A stretch of DNA of 64,000 nt from Flavobacteriaceae bacterium EG-1 (lineage in GTDB: Bacteria; Bacteroidota; Bacteroidia; Flavobacteriales; Flavobacteriaceae): positions 1,032,202 through 1,096,201 of the forward strand of contig NZ_WJPK01000002.1 of assembly GCF_009649685.1 (NCBI RefSeq), written 5' to 3'. This document shows, piece after piece, positions 19,301 through 29,100 of the stretch. Below the pieces are notes generated by a model, which was not told the origin of the DNA, did not search any database, and worked only from the letters and a program-made list of their open reading frames with translations. The position numbers and the translations under genes are program-made. Position 1 is the stretch's first letter, and each line of letters begins with the position of its first letter.

Positions 19301-19827
19301 TAACTGATTTCCTGTCCTATAAATTGTATCCAAAAGTTTTTACAAATGCTTATAACAACCATGTTAAGTATGGTAATGTTATGAATATTCCAACTAAGAA
19401 TTTCTTTTATGGAATGGAAGTAGGAGAAGAAATAATGGTAGAATTAGATCGCGGTAAGAATGTTTTAATTTCTTTAATGCAGCGAGGTGAACCAGACCTC
19501 GATGGAAACGTTAGTATCTTCTTTAAGATAAATGGTCAAATAAGAAATGTACTTATTAAAGATACTAATATTAAGGTGAGTAAGGTAGAGAACCTAAAAG
19601 CTGATAGTTCTAATTCAAAACATGTGGGCTCACCTTTACAAGGATTATTATCAAATGTACTTGTGAAAAAAGGACAAGAAGTTAAAAAGAATCAACCATT
19701 GTTTGTTATTGAAGCAATGAAAATGGAAAGTACGGTTGTTGCTGTTACCGATGGAGTAGTAGATAAAGTCTTATTAGAAGGTGGTTCTTTGGTGAATTCC
19801 GATGATTTAATTGTTGTTTTGAGATAA
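16375..19827 (+). CDS. pyc: Pyruvate carboxylase
   Basis: Full-length single-chain enzyme of 1150 residues. Biotin carboxylase domain at about 1-450 with ATP-grasp loop LKAASGGGGRGMRV and FIEVNPRVQVEHTVTE. Carboxyltransferase domain from about 530 (FTDTTMRDAHQSLLATRMRT) to 800, with VKDMAGLLKP and HLHTHDTS. A conserved carboxylase C-terminal domain follows, then the biotinyl domain with EAMKMES (biotin-lysine 1116). It makes oxaloacetate from pyruvate, bicarbonate and ATP. The start is 13 nt after the lactate dehydrogenase stop, so it looks like the last gene of the fucose operon. Both pathway products, pyruvate and lactate-derived pyruvate, would feed into it. It converges on the next gene with a 5-nt gap. 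Confidence 0.95.
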   Translation: MEIKKVLVANRGEIAIRIFRACVEIGVRTVGVYTYEDRYSLHRYKADECYQIGEDNEPLKPYLDIDAIIKVAKENNVDAIHPGYGFLSENSKFAAQCEANGIIFVGPKVSVLRALGDKITAKEVAVANNIPIILSSDKDLTSIKIALAEAKKIGYPVMLKAASGGGGRGMRVIRSEEELRKGFPEARRESLNAFGDDTVFLEKFVENPKHIEIQIVADTHGNMVHLYERDCSVQRRYQKVIEFAPSIGLPQVTKDKLYGYALAICKAVNYNNIGTVEFLVDDDGSIYFIEVNPRVQVEHTVTEMITNIDLIKAQLFIAGGYKLSDKQIKISNQEAVKVSGLALQCRITTEDPANDFKPDYGVVTTYRSASGFGIRLDAGSIYQGVSISPFFDSMLVKVSARSRTLDGSCRKMRRALAEFRIRGVNTNMAFLDNILKHPTFREGKVTVNFIKNEPKLFEFVEPRNRANKLIQFLGDTIVNGNADVKKIDPTLVFSKPIIPSVLKIDNYPKGTKDLLTELGPDKFSQWLKKEKKIHFTDTTMRDAHQSLLATRMRTNDMLKVAEGYSKNHPEIFSMEVWGGATFDVCLRFLQENPWERLALLRKAMPNVLLQMLIRGSNGVGYTAYPDNLIEKFVEESWNTGVDIFRIFDSLNWMKSIAPCIEHVRKRTGGLAEGSICYTGDILNPSKTKYDLKYYVQLAKDIENAGAHILGVKDMAGLLKPDAAHILIKELKSEIDIPIHLHTHDTSSVQTATYLRAIDAGVDVIDVALGGLSGLTSQPNFNAVIEMLRFHKRENEMNTEKLAEYSNYWETVRKYYYTFESGLKSGTGDVYNHEIPGGQYSNLKGQAIALGLEDKFNQVTKMYGEVNKLFGDIVKVTPSSKVVGDMAQYMISNDLTIDEVLERGDEISFPESVKSFFRGELGQPVGGFPKKIQKLVLKGEKPFTNRPNAHLQPIDFDKEFKAFKRKFKKGMGRDLEITDFLSYKLYPKVFTNAYNNHVKYGNVMNIPTKNFFYGMEVGEEIMVELDRGKNVLISLMQRGEPDLDGNVSIFFKINGQIRNVLIKDTNIKVSKVENLKADSSNSKHVGSPLQGLLSNVLVKKGQEVKKNQPLFVIEAMKMESTVVAVTDGVVDKVLLEGGSLVNSDDLIVVLR

Positions 19828-19832
19828 GTAGA

Positions 19833-20774
19833 CTAACCTAATTCAGGACCGGCAATTAAATATTGATTCTTTACAGAAGCATTGCAAACATTATTCTTTA
19901 GATACATCCTCTTAAAGCTTCGTTGAATTAAGAATCCATTTGATATAAGCCAAGTTAACAGTTCAGTTTGTTCCTCTAATAAATCTACTAAAATTGGAAT
20001 ATTTGTAATATTGAGGAATACTTTAGACAAAAGTAACTTGCTATCAGTTACCGATTGTGAAATTAAAGGGCCCACGTGAAAATATTGACTTCCATTACGA
20101 CTTAGAACAAACCCCGTAACTTCACCATCTTTTTTTAAAAACCAATTATTGGTGCCTTCTTGCTTTAGAATTCTATTAAATAAAATTTGCCGATTTACAC
20201 CATACATTTTGTAATCAAATAATGCTATTTCTGTTATATTGTTGGTAGTAATTGGCTGTAAAGCAGGATTTTCTATTGAAATTTGATTTAATTTATTAGA
20301 AAATCCAGATATAGCTGCCATTCTCAAAATCTCAAACTCTGATTTAAAACCTAATTTTTTATAAACCGGAATTCCTGCTTTCGTAGCATCAAGTTTTATA
20401 GATTTAATATGTTGAAGTTTATTAATAACAGTATTCATTAATAATTTACTTATACCAAGCCCTCTATAATTTTTGGCAACCAACATCATTCCAATCCACG
20501 TAAGTTTACTACCATAAACCATAGCAGTTACGGTGCCAACTATTTCTTTTTTATCACAAGCTACAAAACAATGTTTAGGGTTTTTATTTATTAAAAATTT
20601 CCAATCTAAATTAGTTTGATTCCAATTCTCAGCATTCTTTAATTGCATGATGCTCGTCATATCATCAATAACCATTGGCCTTATAGTGAACTGATTTTTT
20701 TGTGAAGAGTTGGACATATATGAGACTAAATTACTATTTATTATAGATTCTAAGATCAGAATATTATTACTCAT
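19833..20774 (-). CDS. GNAT-family N-acetyltransferase
   Basis: Protein of 313 residues. GNAT core at about 30-150: FTIRPMVIDDMTSIMQL, VGTVTAMVYG, then the acetyl-CoA loop GMMLVAKNYRGLGISKLLM and YKKLGFKSEFE. The C-terminal half (about 170-300) looks like a second GNAT-like domain of the kind found behind such cores. The acceptor substrate is unknown. The start may instead be the second Met, at residue 20 (position 20717), since the acetyltransferase homology begins after it. It converges on pyruvate carboxylase and shows no functional tie to the fucose genes. Confidence 0.8.
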   Translation of the reverse strand: MSNNILILESIINSNLVSYMSNSSQKNQFTIRPMVIDDMTSIMQLKNAENWNQTNLDWKFLINKNPKHCFVACDKKEIVGTVTAMVYGSKLTWIGMMLVAKNYRGLGISKLLMNTVINKLQHIKSIKLDATKAGIPVYKKLGFKSEFEILRMAAISGFSNKLNQISIENPALQPITTNNITEIALFDYKMYGVNRQILFNRILKQEGTNNWFLKKDGEVTGFVLSRNGSQYFHVGPLISQSVTDSKLLLSKVFLNITNIPILVDLLEEQTELLTWLISNGFLIQRSFKRMYLKNNVCNASVKNQYLIAGPELG

Positions 20775-20842
20775 TTAAGAAAAAAATAACGATTGTATTT
20801 TTAGCAACTGTAATTGTAATAGTAATTTGTAGAAAAAATAAT

Positions 20843-21556
20843 ATGCAAGATTTAAAAAATAAAGTAGTTTATATAACAGGAGGTTCTAAAGGAATTGGAT
20901 ATGGAGTAGCACAAAAATTAATTGATGCTGGGATGAGGGTGGCAATTAGTGGCCGTACCTTAAAAACAGTTGAACAGGCTGCATATTATTTAGGGGATTC
21001 TGAAAGCGTTTTAGCAATTGCTTCAAATGTTAGTAACCTAGATGATGAAAAGGCTGGGGTTGAAGCCATATTAGAAAAGTGGGGTCAACTTGATGTTGTT
21101 CTTGCGAACGCTGGTGTGGGTCATTTTATGCCAATAGATGAAATGTCTGCAGAGTATTGGAATAATATGATTGATACGAATTTAACAGGTGTTTTTTACA
21201 CCTTAAAAGCTTCTGTAGACGCTTTAAAGAAATCTAAGGGATACTATATGACTTTAGCTAGTTTGGCAGGAACAAATTTCTTTGCAGCTGGCGCAGGTTA
21301 CAATGCAACTAAATTTGGAGTAGTTGGTTTTACACAAGCTGTTATGTTAGATCTTAGAAAGTATGGTATAAAAGTCTCTACAATAATGCCTGGTTCTGTT
21401 GCATCTAATTTTAACAATAATGAACCTGATGAAAAGGATGCATGGAAAATTCAGCCAGAAGATATTGGTGAATTAGTTTTAGATCTTTTAAAGATGCATC
21501 CTAGAACCTTGCCAAGTAAAATTGAAGTTAGACCTACAAGACCAGATAAAAAATAA
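20843..21556 (+). CDS. Short-chain dehydrogenase/reductase
   Basis: SDR of 237 residues with TGGSKGIG (12-19), ANAG in place of the usual NNAG, and the triad Ser140, Tyr153 and Lys157 (YNATK). The C-terminal end is short (VRPTRPDKK) and lacks the DGG motif of ketoacyl-ACP reductases. It is divergent from the GNAT gene and separated from it by 68 nt, and converges on the nuclease gene with 7 nt between stops. The substrate cannot be told from sequence; automatic labels such as 3-oxoacyl-ACP reductase would be weakly founded. Confidence 0.85.
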   Translation: MQDLKNKVVYITGGSKGIGYGVAQKLIDAGMRVAISGRTLKTVEQAAYYLGDSESVLAIASNVSNLDDEKAGVEAILEKWGQLDVVLANAGVGHFMPIDEMSAEYWNNMIDTNLTGVFYTLKASVDALKKSKGYYMTLASLAGTNFFAAGAGYNATKFGVVGFTQAVMLDLRKYGIKVSTIMPGSVASNFNNNEPDEKDAWKIQPEDIGELVLDLLKMHPRTLPSKIEVRPTRPDKK

Positions 21557-21563
21557 GAATATT

Positions 21564-24308
21564 TTATATTTCTTTTTCAATTAATGGTATTTCTGGGTCG
21601 CAAATTTCCAAGATTAATTTTTTCAGTTGATCTTGGAAATTTATTAAAATATCTTCTGTAATAGTAGTATTTTTTAGTGCACCTCGTGATCTTTTGTCTT
21701 TAAGAGCAAAATTTAATACACCAGAAGGTAGGTTTTTAAATGAAATAATACCAGACTTAAAATGCTCTATCTGTCTTTGTTTGTTAAACATTAACGAATA
21801 ACATAATAGTTGGAAGGCTTTACTATATTCATAATCAGAAGTAATTTCTTGCCAATTAATTATTTCAACATTTTTTGATTCTACTTTACCCGTTTTGTAA
21901 TCAATGATTCTAGTGATGCCATCTTTCTCATCTACACGATCTAATTTACCTTTAAGTACAACAGGAAAGTTGAGTTCCGAAATTTCTATGTTAATTTTAA
22001 ATTGTTCCTCTAGTGCTAATATTTTAATGCTATGTTGCTTTGCTTCTTCAATTTCATTGTCAATAAAATTCTCCAAGTATTTTACAATAACATTAAATGC
22101 AATTAGGTTTTTACCTGTACTAAAATCTCCTCCCAAATAAGTTTTTTCAAATTGTTCATTAACTAGATTAGGTATTTTTACTTTTACCTTTTCAAGTAAT
22201 TTTGCATCCAATTCTTTTCCTAAAAAATCGGTATAAATATTTTCGAGTGTGTCGTGAACAATGGTGCCAAAAGTATTAGCAGCTACAGTTTCTTCAACTT
22301 CAGTAAGATCATCAATTTTGAGGAGATTACGTTTGTAAAAATCAATTGGGTTTCGGATATAGTTGCTTAATGATGTTGGTGAGAAACCAGTTGAAGCATG
22401 CTCTTTTATTAAATTCATTAAGCCTAAATCTTTAGTGATAATAATTAATTCATTTTTTGAAGGATTTATTTCAGGGGAAATAATAGCTTCGCGTATATCA
22501 CTATTTTTATTTTTGTCAGTTAGTAGTTGTAGTAAAAGCCTACTTTTTTCGCCGCCTTCTAATACATCTGTATCTGTATTGTAAAGAAGATAAATGTTTT
22601 GTGCTCGTTGCAGAATGCGATAGAAATGATAAGTGTAAACTGCATCCTTTTCTTTATAAGACGGCAACCCAAAACTATGTTTTAAATCCATTGGAATAAA
22701 AGAATTATTCGTTTTACCAGATGGAAGAATGCCTTCATTAACTGAAGTAATAATTATAGTTTCGAAATCTAAATTTCTACTTTCAAGCATTCCCATTACT
22801 TGAAGCCCTTCGAGTGGTTCTCCTTGAAAATCTAGTGTTTCTTTTGAAAGTAATTCGGTATATAAACTCTTGAGTGATTTTAATTCGTTAATAAAAGAAT
22901 ACTGTTGCACTATATCATTTAATTGATTAAATAATTTATGAAATCTATACAAATACTCTAGCTCAAGATTATTTGTACCAACAACTAGTTTTAATTTAAT
23001 ACCATTAATTATGGCTAAACAATTGGTTAAAAATTTATTTATATCAGGCGGTTCATTAGTAAACAGTAACTCTAAATTTTCTTTTTGTTTCGGACAAGTT
23101 TTTATGAGTTGATTATTTTGTATAAAGGACCAATTTTGTTCTGCAATTTTTTTTGATATTAAATTAGCGTAATTATCGTTTTTATCGCTTAATAGTATTT
23201 GGATATAGGGGTGAGATAAAAAATCTTGTATTGTACGATAATACCATCCTTTGATTTCCCTATTTATATATAATTGCATTAATTGTTCGAAAAGGCTTGC
23301 TAATGGAGTGCCACTTAATGGGTAACCCATAGTAATATTAACGGACTTAACTTCTTTTGGAATTGAATTAAGAATTGGATTTAAAATTGTTTCATCACCA
23401 AGTATTACAGCTGTCTTTTTGAGATTTTCAACTTCCTGCTCACCAAGTAATTTACCAACATATTTTGCTTGGGAAACATTTTTAGGTAAACCAATGATAT
23501 TTATATTTTTTGAAGATTGATAATGAGAACTAATACCAACCATTTTAGATTTTTCAAAGTACCCCCAAGTTTTTAAATAAGTTCTTAAGAAGAAACTTGC
23601 GTCATGAACTGGATCGTCTAAAAAGTATTTGTCAATATCCCAAAATATTTTGTTTTTAGGCTGAGCAATTAATTTTTGTATAATTAAGGTTTCTGACTTA
23701 TTTAAAGCATTAAACCCTATAAATACATGTGCTTTATCTTTAGTTTGTTTAATATATTCATCTAAATTTTCACTGGCTTGTCTATAAATAAGTCCTTGAT
23801 GGCCTATACCTTGACTTTTGAGATTAGAATTAAAAGCATGGTATATTGGTTCTAATTGATTCCAAAACTTAAGATAGTCATCCATCATTTTGGTTTTTTC
23901 ATATTCAGGTGACCAATACGAAATTTCTTGAATGTCAGAAAGATTTGAAAATAGTTTTGAGGCATCAACCAAATAACGGTCTATTTCATTAAAATCTTGT
24001 AGTAGTGTACTGGCCCACTTAGTGAATGAATAAAAATCTGATTGTTCTTCAGGATTATATCTTAAATGAACTTTGTATAGCTCAAATAATTGTTGTGTAT
24101 GGGTGGCAGGGGTTAAACCAGAAATATTTTCAACAAAACTTTCAATACTTAATATTTCAGGAGCTAATTGTGTTTTTTTTAGATATTTAGCTAGGGCTTT
24201 TCTTAAAAATGTACCGCTACGCTTACTCGGTAGAATAAAGATGATATTTTCTAGTTTGTCGTATTCTTGACATATTTGTTCTGCGACCTCTTCTAGAAAA
24301 CTTTGCAT
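21564..24308 (-). CDS. PD-(D/E)XK nuclease family protein, AddB-like subunit
   Basis: Protein of 914 residues. The N-terminal part is helicase-like in its fold without an intact Walker A: IFILPSKRSGTFLRKALAKY occupies that place. The C-terminal nuclease domain (about 640-900) carries FSPTSLSNYIRNPIDFYKRN, TFGTIVHDTLENIY, the catalytic IIDYKTGKVE and an SYEYSKAFQLLCYS-like QxxxY helix (seen as YEYSKAFQLLCYSLMF). This matches the AddB partner of Bacteroidota AddAB enzymes, which process double-strand breaks for RecA. The AddA-like partner is encoded 1.9 kb upstream on the same strand, with an OmpA-family gene between. Gene symbol withheld because the Bacteroidota proteins diverge strongly from characterised AddB. 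Confidence 0.83.
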   Translation of the reverse strand: MQSFLEEVAEQICQEYDKLENIIFILPSKRSGTFLRKALAKYLKKTQLAPEILSIESFVENISGLTPATHTQQLFELYKVHLRYNPEEQSDFYSFTKWASTLLQDFNEIDRYLVDASKLFSNLSDIQEISYWSPEYEKTKMMDDYLKFWNQLEPIYHAFNSNLKSQGIGHQGLIYRQASENLDEYIKQTKDKAHVFIGFNALNKSETLIIQKLIAQPKNKIFWDIDKYFLDDPVHDASFFLRTYLKTWGYFEKSKMVGISSHYQSSKNINIIGLPKNVSQAKYVGKLLGEQEVENLKKTAVILGDETILNPILNSIPKEVKSVNITMGYPLSGTPLASLFEQLMQLYINREIKGWYYRTIQDFLSHPYIQILLSDKNDNYANLISKKIAEQNWSFIQNNQLIKTCPKQKENLELLFTNEPPDINKFLTNCLAIINGIKLKLVVGTNNLELEYLYRFHKLFNQLNDIVQQYSFINELKSLKSLYTELLSKETLDFQGEPLEGLQVMGMLESRNLDFETIIITSVNEGILPSGKTNNSFIPMDLKHSFGLPSYKEKDAVYTYHFYRILQRAQNIYLLYNTDTDVLEGGEKSRLLLQLLTDKNKNSDIREAIISPEINPSKNELIIITKDLGLMNLIKEHASTGFSPTSLSNYIRNPIDFYKRNLLKIDDLTEVEETVAANTFGTIVHDTLENIYTDFLGKELDAKLLEKVKVKIPNLVNEQFEKTYLGGDFSTGKNLIAFNVIVKYLENFIDNEIEEAKQHSIKILALEEQFKINIEISELNFPVVLKGKLDRVDEKDGITRIIDYKTGKVESKNVEIINWQEITSDYEYSKAFQLLCYSLMFNKQRQIEHFKSGIISFKNLPSGVLNFALKDKRSRGALKNTTITEDILINFQDQLKKLILEICDPEIPLIEKEI

Positions 24309-24320
24309 GTGCTAAAATAA

Positions 24321-24350
24321 AAAAGCCCTGACAATTAAGTCAGGGCTTTT
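24321..24350 (-). terminator. Terminator of the OmpA-family gene
   Basis: Near-symmetrical hairpin: AAAAGCCCTGAC (24321-24332), 6-nt loop, GTCAGGGCTTTT (24339-24350). Read on the minus strand it ends in a T-run, 35 nt beyond the OmpA stop, and stands just before the AddB-like start at 24308. That implies separate transcription of the nuclease gene, or readthrough into it. Confidence 0.82.
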
Positions 24351-24384
24351 AAATAAATATTTACTTAAACGGAAATCTAAAGGC

Positions 24385-25725
24385 TTATTTTACTAAGTTG
24401 ATTTCTGTTCTTCTGTTTTCTTTTCTTCCACTTCTAGTGTTGTTAGAAGCGATAGGCTTAGACTCACCATAACCGATAGCAGTTAATCTATCTGATGCAA
24501 CACCTTCTGCAATTAAGAAATCTCTCACTGCATTAGCACGTTTTTCAGATAAAGCTTGGTTAGTTTTTTCACCACCAACACTATCAGTATGTCCTTCTAC
24601 AGTAAATTTAGCAGTAGGATACTCACCTAAGATTCTGATGATGTCAACAAATACAGAAGTAGTTTCTGGATTCAAGCTTGATTTACCTGTATCAAACAAG
24701 ATTGTTTTAGCATAGTCATTTAATTGTTTCTGAACTTCTTCAGTAACCTCAGGACAACCAGCGTTTGCTACTGTACCAGCAACATCTGGACATTTATCAT
24801 CTTTATCTAATACGCTATCACCATCTTTATCAGCCCAAGGACATCCTTTGTTTTCTGCAGGACCTGCTTCATTAGGACACTCATCATCTTTATCAGCAAC
24901 ACCGTCACCATCAGCATCAGGACAACCACCTAAATTAGCTAAACCAGCTTCGTTAGGACAAGCGTCATCTTTATCAGCAACACCATCACCATCAGCATCA
25001 GGACAACCGTTCATTTCTTTAGAACCAGCTTCGTTTGGACAGCTATCTTTGCTATCTTCAATACCATCACCATCAGCGTCAGGACAACCGTTGAAAGCCT
25101 CTAAGCCAGCAACTTCAGGACAAGCATCATCTTTGTCATATACACCATCACCATCAGTATCAGTACCACCAAATTTAACTTTGATACCAGCTAAATGCTG
25201 AAAATGAGTTGATAAATAATCTTCAAAAGCATGCTTGTAAACTGTTTGTACAGAAAGACCGATATTGTCAGTAAACCAGAAGTTAAGACCAATAGATCCG
25301 TTAACGGTTCCAGCACCAACTTCATCAATCCAAGTATAACCACCACCTACTTCAACAAAAGGATCGATAACAGTTTCCTTTAAGAAGTTGTACTTAATTG
25401 TACCATCAAGACCATAATAAGAAAGATCAGCAACGTCTTCATCTCCCCATTTACTTATTTTATTTAATGAACCTCTAGCTCCAATAGAAAATCCATCACC
25501 TATTGACTTCGATACCGCAACAGTTGATATTGAAGGAAGAATATTCCAGTGGTCTGTCGCATTAAAGAACTCATTACCAAAAGAACTTACGTCACCAGTT
25601 GGGTATACGTCTATGGCATTTACCCCAAAGCTCACTGCCCAAGGATTGTTCTCGTCTTGCGCTTGTATGTTGTTAAAACCTACAACTAGTAGGGCAACAA
25701 CCAATAATTTGCTAAGATGTTTCAT
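24385..25725 (-). CDS. OmpA-family outer membrane protein with TSP3 calcium repeats
   Basis: Start at ATG 25725 (446 residues; a TTG two codons earlier is less likely). Signal peptide [20 protein letters not shown] ending in QAQ. The N-terminal barrel domain spans about 25-200. Five thrombospondin-type-3 repeats follow at about 205-335 (pattern DxDGDGVxDxxDxCPxxAG, each ending in GCPDADGD or similar), which bind calcium and make a stiff stalk. The C-terminal OmpA peptidoglycan-binding domain has [33 protein letters not shown] and RKENRRTEI. It links the outer membrane to peptidoglycan. It has its own promoter (25760-25790) and terminator, as expected for an abundant protein. Confidence 0.95.
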   Translation of the reverse strand: MKHLSKLLVVALLVVGFNNIQAQDENNPWAVSFGVNAIDVYPTGDVSSFGNEFFNATDHWNILPSISTVAVSKSIGDGFSIGARGSLNKISKWGDEDVADLSYYGLDGTIKYNFLKETVIDPFVEVGGGYTWIDEVGAGTVNGSIGLNFWFTDNIGLSVQTVYKHAFEDYLSTHFQHLAGIKVKFGGTDTDGDGVYDKDDACPEVAGLEAFNGCPDADGDGIEDSKDSCPNEAGSKEMNGCPDADGDGVADKDDACPNEAGLANLGGCPDADGDGVADKDDECPNEAGPAENKGCPWADKDGDSVLDKDDKCPDVAGTVANAGCPEVTEEVQKQLNDYAKTILFDTGKSSLNPETTSVFVDIIRILGEYPTAKFTVEGHTDSVGGEKTNQALSEKRANAVRDFLIAEGVASDRLTAIGYGESKPIASNNTRSGRKENRRTEINLVK

Positions 25726-25759
25726 GTTCAAATTTTTAAGTTTAAGTGTTTATTAGGCG

Positions 25760-25790
25760 CAAATGTAAGTTGTTAAATATTATTAACAAA
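25760..25790 (-). promoter_or_regulatory. Promoter of the OmpA-family gene (Bacteroidota consensus)
   Basis: On the minus strand, TTTG (25790-25787), a 19-nt spacer, then TACATTTG (25767-25760). This is an exact match to the Bacteroidota TTTG-N19-TAnnTTTG promoter. Expected transcription start is near 25753, giving a leader of about 27 nt. Confidence 0.85.
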
Positions 25791-25854
25791 ATCAATTTCT
25801 TATTTTTTTATCGCATTTTTTTTGTCAAATCATGCATTTAAACGATATTAAAGG

Positions 25855-25911
25855 CCCTTGTAACGAGAAAATATGCGTATTAAATATGAGTAAAATACAC
25901 ATCTACAAGGG
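25855..25911 (-). other. Long hairpin upstream of the OmpA promoter
   Basis: Outer stem CCCTTGTA (25855-25862) / TACAAGGG (25904-25911). It encloses an inner stem ATGCGTATT (25872-25880) / AATACACAT (25894-25902) with one mismatch on the plus strand. On the minus strand that mismatch becomes a U-G wobble, so the RNA would fold better when read leftwards. No clear T-run follows on the minus strand; TTTT follows on the plus strand. Function unknown: it could be a small RNA, a binding site or a decayed mobile-element end. Confidence 0.4.
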
Positions 25912-26172
25912 TTTTAGAGCTTATTTCTTTATTTAATGAATTAACTTTCGTAGATAGTGGAAAGAAAAATCCGATAGCAATAAATGTTACAACATATCAT
26001 AAATATGTAGTTAAGAACATCGACTTTTGGATTAATTTTTTCTTCTATTTGTTATTTAACTGGGTTATTTTAGGTTTTTCTTAGACTATTTAGTTCTTAT
26101 GGTATCTTGAAAATACCTAAAGTTATATTACACTTGTATTATATGAAATTTAAAAACAATATGGGTTTGCTA
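25912..26172. other. Intergenic stretch between the OmpA upstream hairpin and the AddA-like gene
   Basis: About 260 AT-rich bases. I see no ORF of useful length, no clear TAnnTTTG promoter with proper spacing and no terminator hairpin beyond the AddA-like stop at 26173. Confidence 0.4.
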
Positions 26173-29100
26173 CTAAACAAACTCAAGAATAATATTGGTA
26201 TTTATATATACAATTATTTTACTCTTAATAGTGTAACCCATTTCAATTAAGGCATCGGCATAGGTGTAAAGCTGCTCTTTATGCTTTGGGTTTTTTAATC
26301 CAGTTTTATAATCAATAATGGTAACTTCGTTGTTTAATATCGAAATTCTATCTGGGCGTAAAAGTTCGCCTTTTGAAGTTAATATATCTCTCTCATTTAA
26401 TGAATGGTACTTGTCGGAATAATATTCGGCTAATTTTTCATGTTGTATTATATCATTTATAGTTGTAGTAATTGATGTAATTTCCTCTTGAGTAATATCT
26501 CCATTTTTTAAGACTTTGTCTATTGCATTTGGTAAATTTTCACCTGTTTCAATTAAACTTAATATATAATGTATTAAGGTTCCATGATGCATTGCTTCTT
26601 CTCTGTTCGAATTCCAAAGCATCCCTCCAGAAGTTACTATATTAAAATTAGGCCTATCTCGAAACGTATATTGGTACGTTAGTTCTTCTGAATTAGTGTC
26701 AATAGCGATTTCTTTTGTTAATGATTCTAGCTCACCAAAATCATAAATAGATTTTTCCGCTTGCCATAGATTTTTTTGAACTAAGTAACTCCTAAATATA
26801 TCTGAATAATTGACTATTTTATCATTTTTCGATTTTGAAGATTTCTTTTCGCTGATAATATAGAGTGCTTTTTCTGCCCTAGTTTGTGCAACATAAAGAA
26901 CATTCATAGCATCTAGTTCCATCATTTGAGTTTCAACGTTAAATAAGTTTGCTGCCTCATTTGGGTATTGTACTAATTCACTTTTTTCAGATAATAATAT
27001 TTCATCGAAACCCTCAAAATCTTGAGAATTTACAGGAGACCATATCATTTTGTCTTTATGATTGTATATGTTGGCGTCTGCAAATGGAAAAATAACAATT
27101 GGAAACTCTAATCCCTTGGACTTATGAATTGTCATAATACGAATGGCATCAATATTTTCCGGACTAGCTATTGCTAATTTGTCCTTCTTTTTATTCCAGT
27201 AGTTTAAAAAGTTTTGAATGCTTCCTCCATCTCGTTTTTCAACATCCAAGGTTACATCCATCAAGAAAATAATATAGGCGTCTGCCGAGGGCGCAAGATT
27301 GAATTGTCGTATGGCATATTCTAAACTGTCGAAAGTTGATAACCTTTCTATTTTCTTAATCGAAAAATTATATGCTGTGAAAAGGAAATTTTCTAAATCA
27401 TCTATGTTAGAGTATATAAAGTTATGTTTGGTATTCTTTGGAGCTAAAAAGTCTAAAATTCTATACGCCAGTTCTTTATCTTTAAAACCAGTAGCATATT
27501 GTAATATGTTAATTAAAAAACACACTTTTAAATTACTTTCTAGTAAAAGACTATCTGAAGATATAATAGGAATATTTTTTGAAGAAAGATAATCTGCTAA
27601 TAAAGCACCCTTTGTATTACCTCTTACTAAAATAGTAATGTCTTTAAAAGAATAATTTTTTTCATTTATCTCAATTATGGTTGACAGAACTTGTTCACAA
27701 TGTAGCTCAGTAGTATCAATTGTTGTGTCTTTAGTAATAAAATTTAACCTAACAAAACCGCCTTTTTTTGAATTAGTCTTCTGCTGGTTACCATTTATAT
27801 ATAAGTCTTTATAGGTGTTTTTGTTTAATAGCCCACTAGTCCATGTGAAAAATTCATTATTAAATTCAACTATTTGACTATAGCTTCTGTAGTTTATTGG
27901 GAGATTATTAACTACTGGTTGAAGTACAAATGGATTCTGAAAATTGCTAGCAAGGTTTATAAATTGTTCTGCTTTTCCTCCTCGCCACCTATAGATAGCT
28001 TGTTTTGAATCTCCCACTAAAAATAAGGAACCACCTTCACTAGCTAAGGCATTATCAATTAAAGGAATAAGATTACCCCATTGTGCGGCAGATGTATCTT
28101 GAAATTCGTCAATGAAAAAGTGACGATATTTCTCGCCTAGACGCTCATATATAAATGGGGCTGGTTGATTTTTTATTTCTTTTGAAATAATTTGATTGAA
28201 TTTGAATATTGGTATTTGATCACGTTCTTTTTCTATTGCTAGTACTTCTTTTTGAATAACACTTAATACCGTAAGCGGAACAAGATTTTTGTATATGTTT
28301 TTTAAATAAGATCGCTTATAAATTGATGTTTTTATTTGAATATAATAGTGGAATAAATTTTCAAGAAATTCGTTGGAAGGAAGTTCAACGCCTTTTTTTA
28401 AGATTGCCCCACTTTCTAAATTTTCTTGAAGCTTATTACTATATAATATAGAAGGATCGAATATTTTATCTGCAATTTTTTTAAAATGATTTGGCAATGT
28501 TTGGTAGGGGAAATCTGTTAAATTTAAACCGCTCTTTTCAATTTCTTCTGTAGCTATTGTTGCATTTATTATTATTAATTTCTCGAGAGTAGTTATTTTT
28601 TTGAGTATTACTTTTTTTAGATGTAGAAAAATCGGCATGTTTTTTAATGCCAATTTTTCTAGATGTTGAGCATGATTTTCTTTAAAAATTAGTTGGCCTA
28701 TTTTGTTAAGGTCATACGTAATATCCCAACTGCGATTATCATCAATTTTTTCTAATGCAAATTCAATCAGAATTTTAGTTAATTGATTATCACTACCCGC
28801 TTTTTGAATTACTCTAGAAATTGCTTCATCTAATAATAAATCAGTTTCAACTACAGGTTCAAAATTTTGTGGCAATTTTAGATCTTTCGCAAAAGTTCGA
28901 ATAATGCGATGGGTAAATTTATCAATAGTTGAAACATCAAAGAACGCATAATTATGTAGAATATATTTTAATGTAGAACCACTTCTTTTTTGCAACTGGG
29001 CTGCAGATACATTTAGTTCTATCATTAAATCTTGAAATAAGCTTTTGCTTTTGTCTGGAAGACTTTGAAGACTAAAGTCATATAAGCTAACTAAAACGCG

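Noticed and set aside
1-19827. Horizontal island with integrase or IS elements around the fucose locus
   Set aside because: No transposase, integrase, tRNA gene or flanking direct repeat was seen, and base composition looks like the neighbours by eye.
24898-25170. Tandem DNA repeat (about 78 nt period) as a mobile or variable repeat
   Set aside because: It is explained by the protein-level TSP3 repeats of the OmpA-family gene; copies are diverged at codon level.
24848-25201. Antisense open frame across the OmpA repeats
   Set aside because: It is a shadow of the repeated TSP3 codons (Ala/Ser/Pro-rich), with the real gene clearly on the minus strand.
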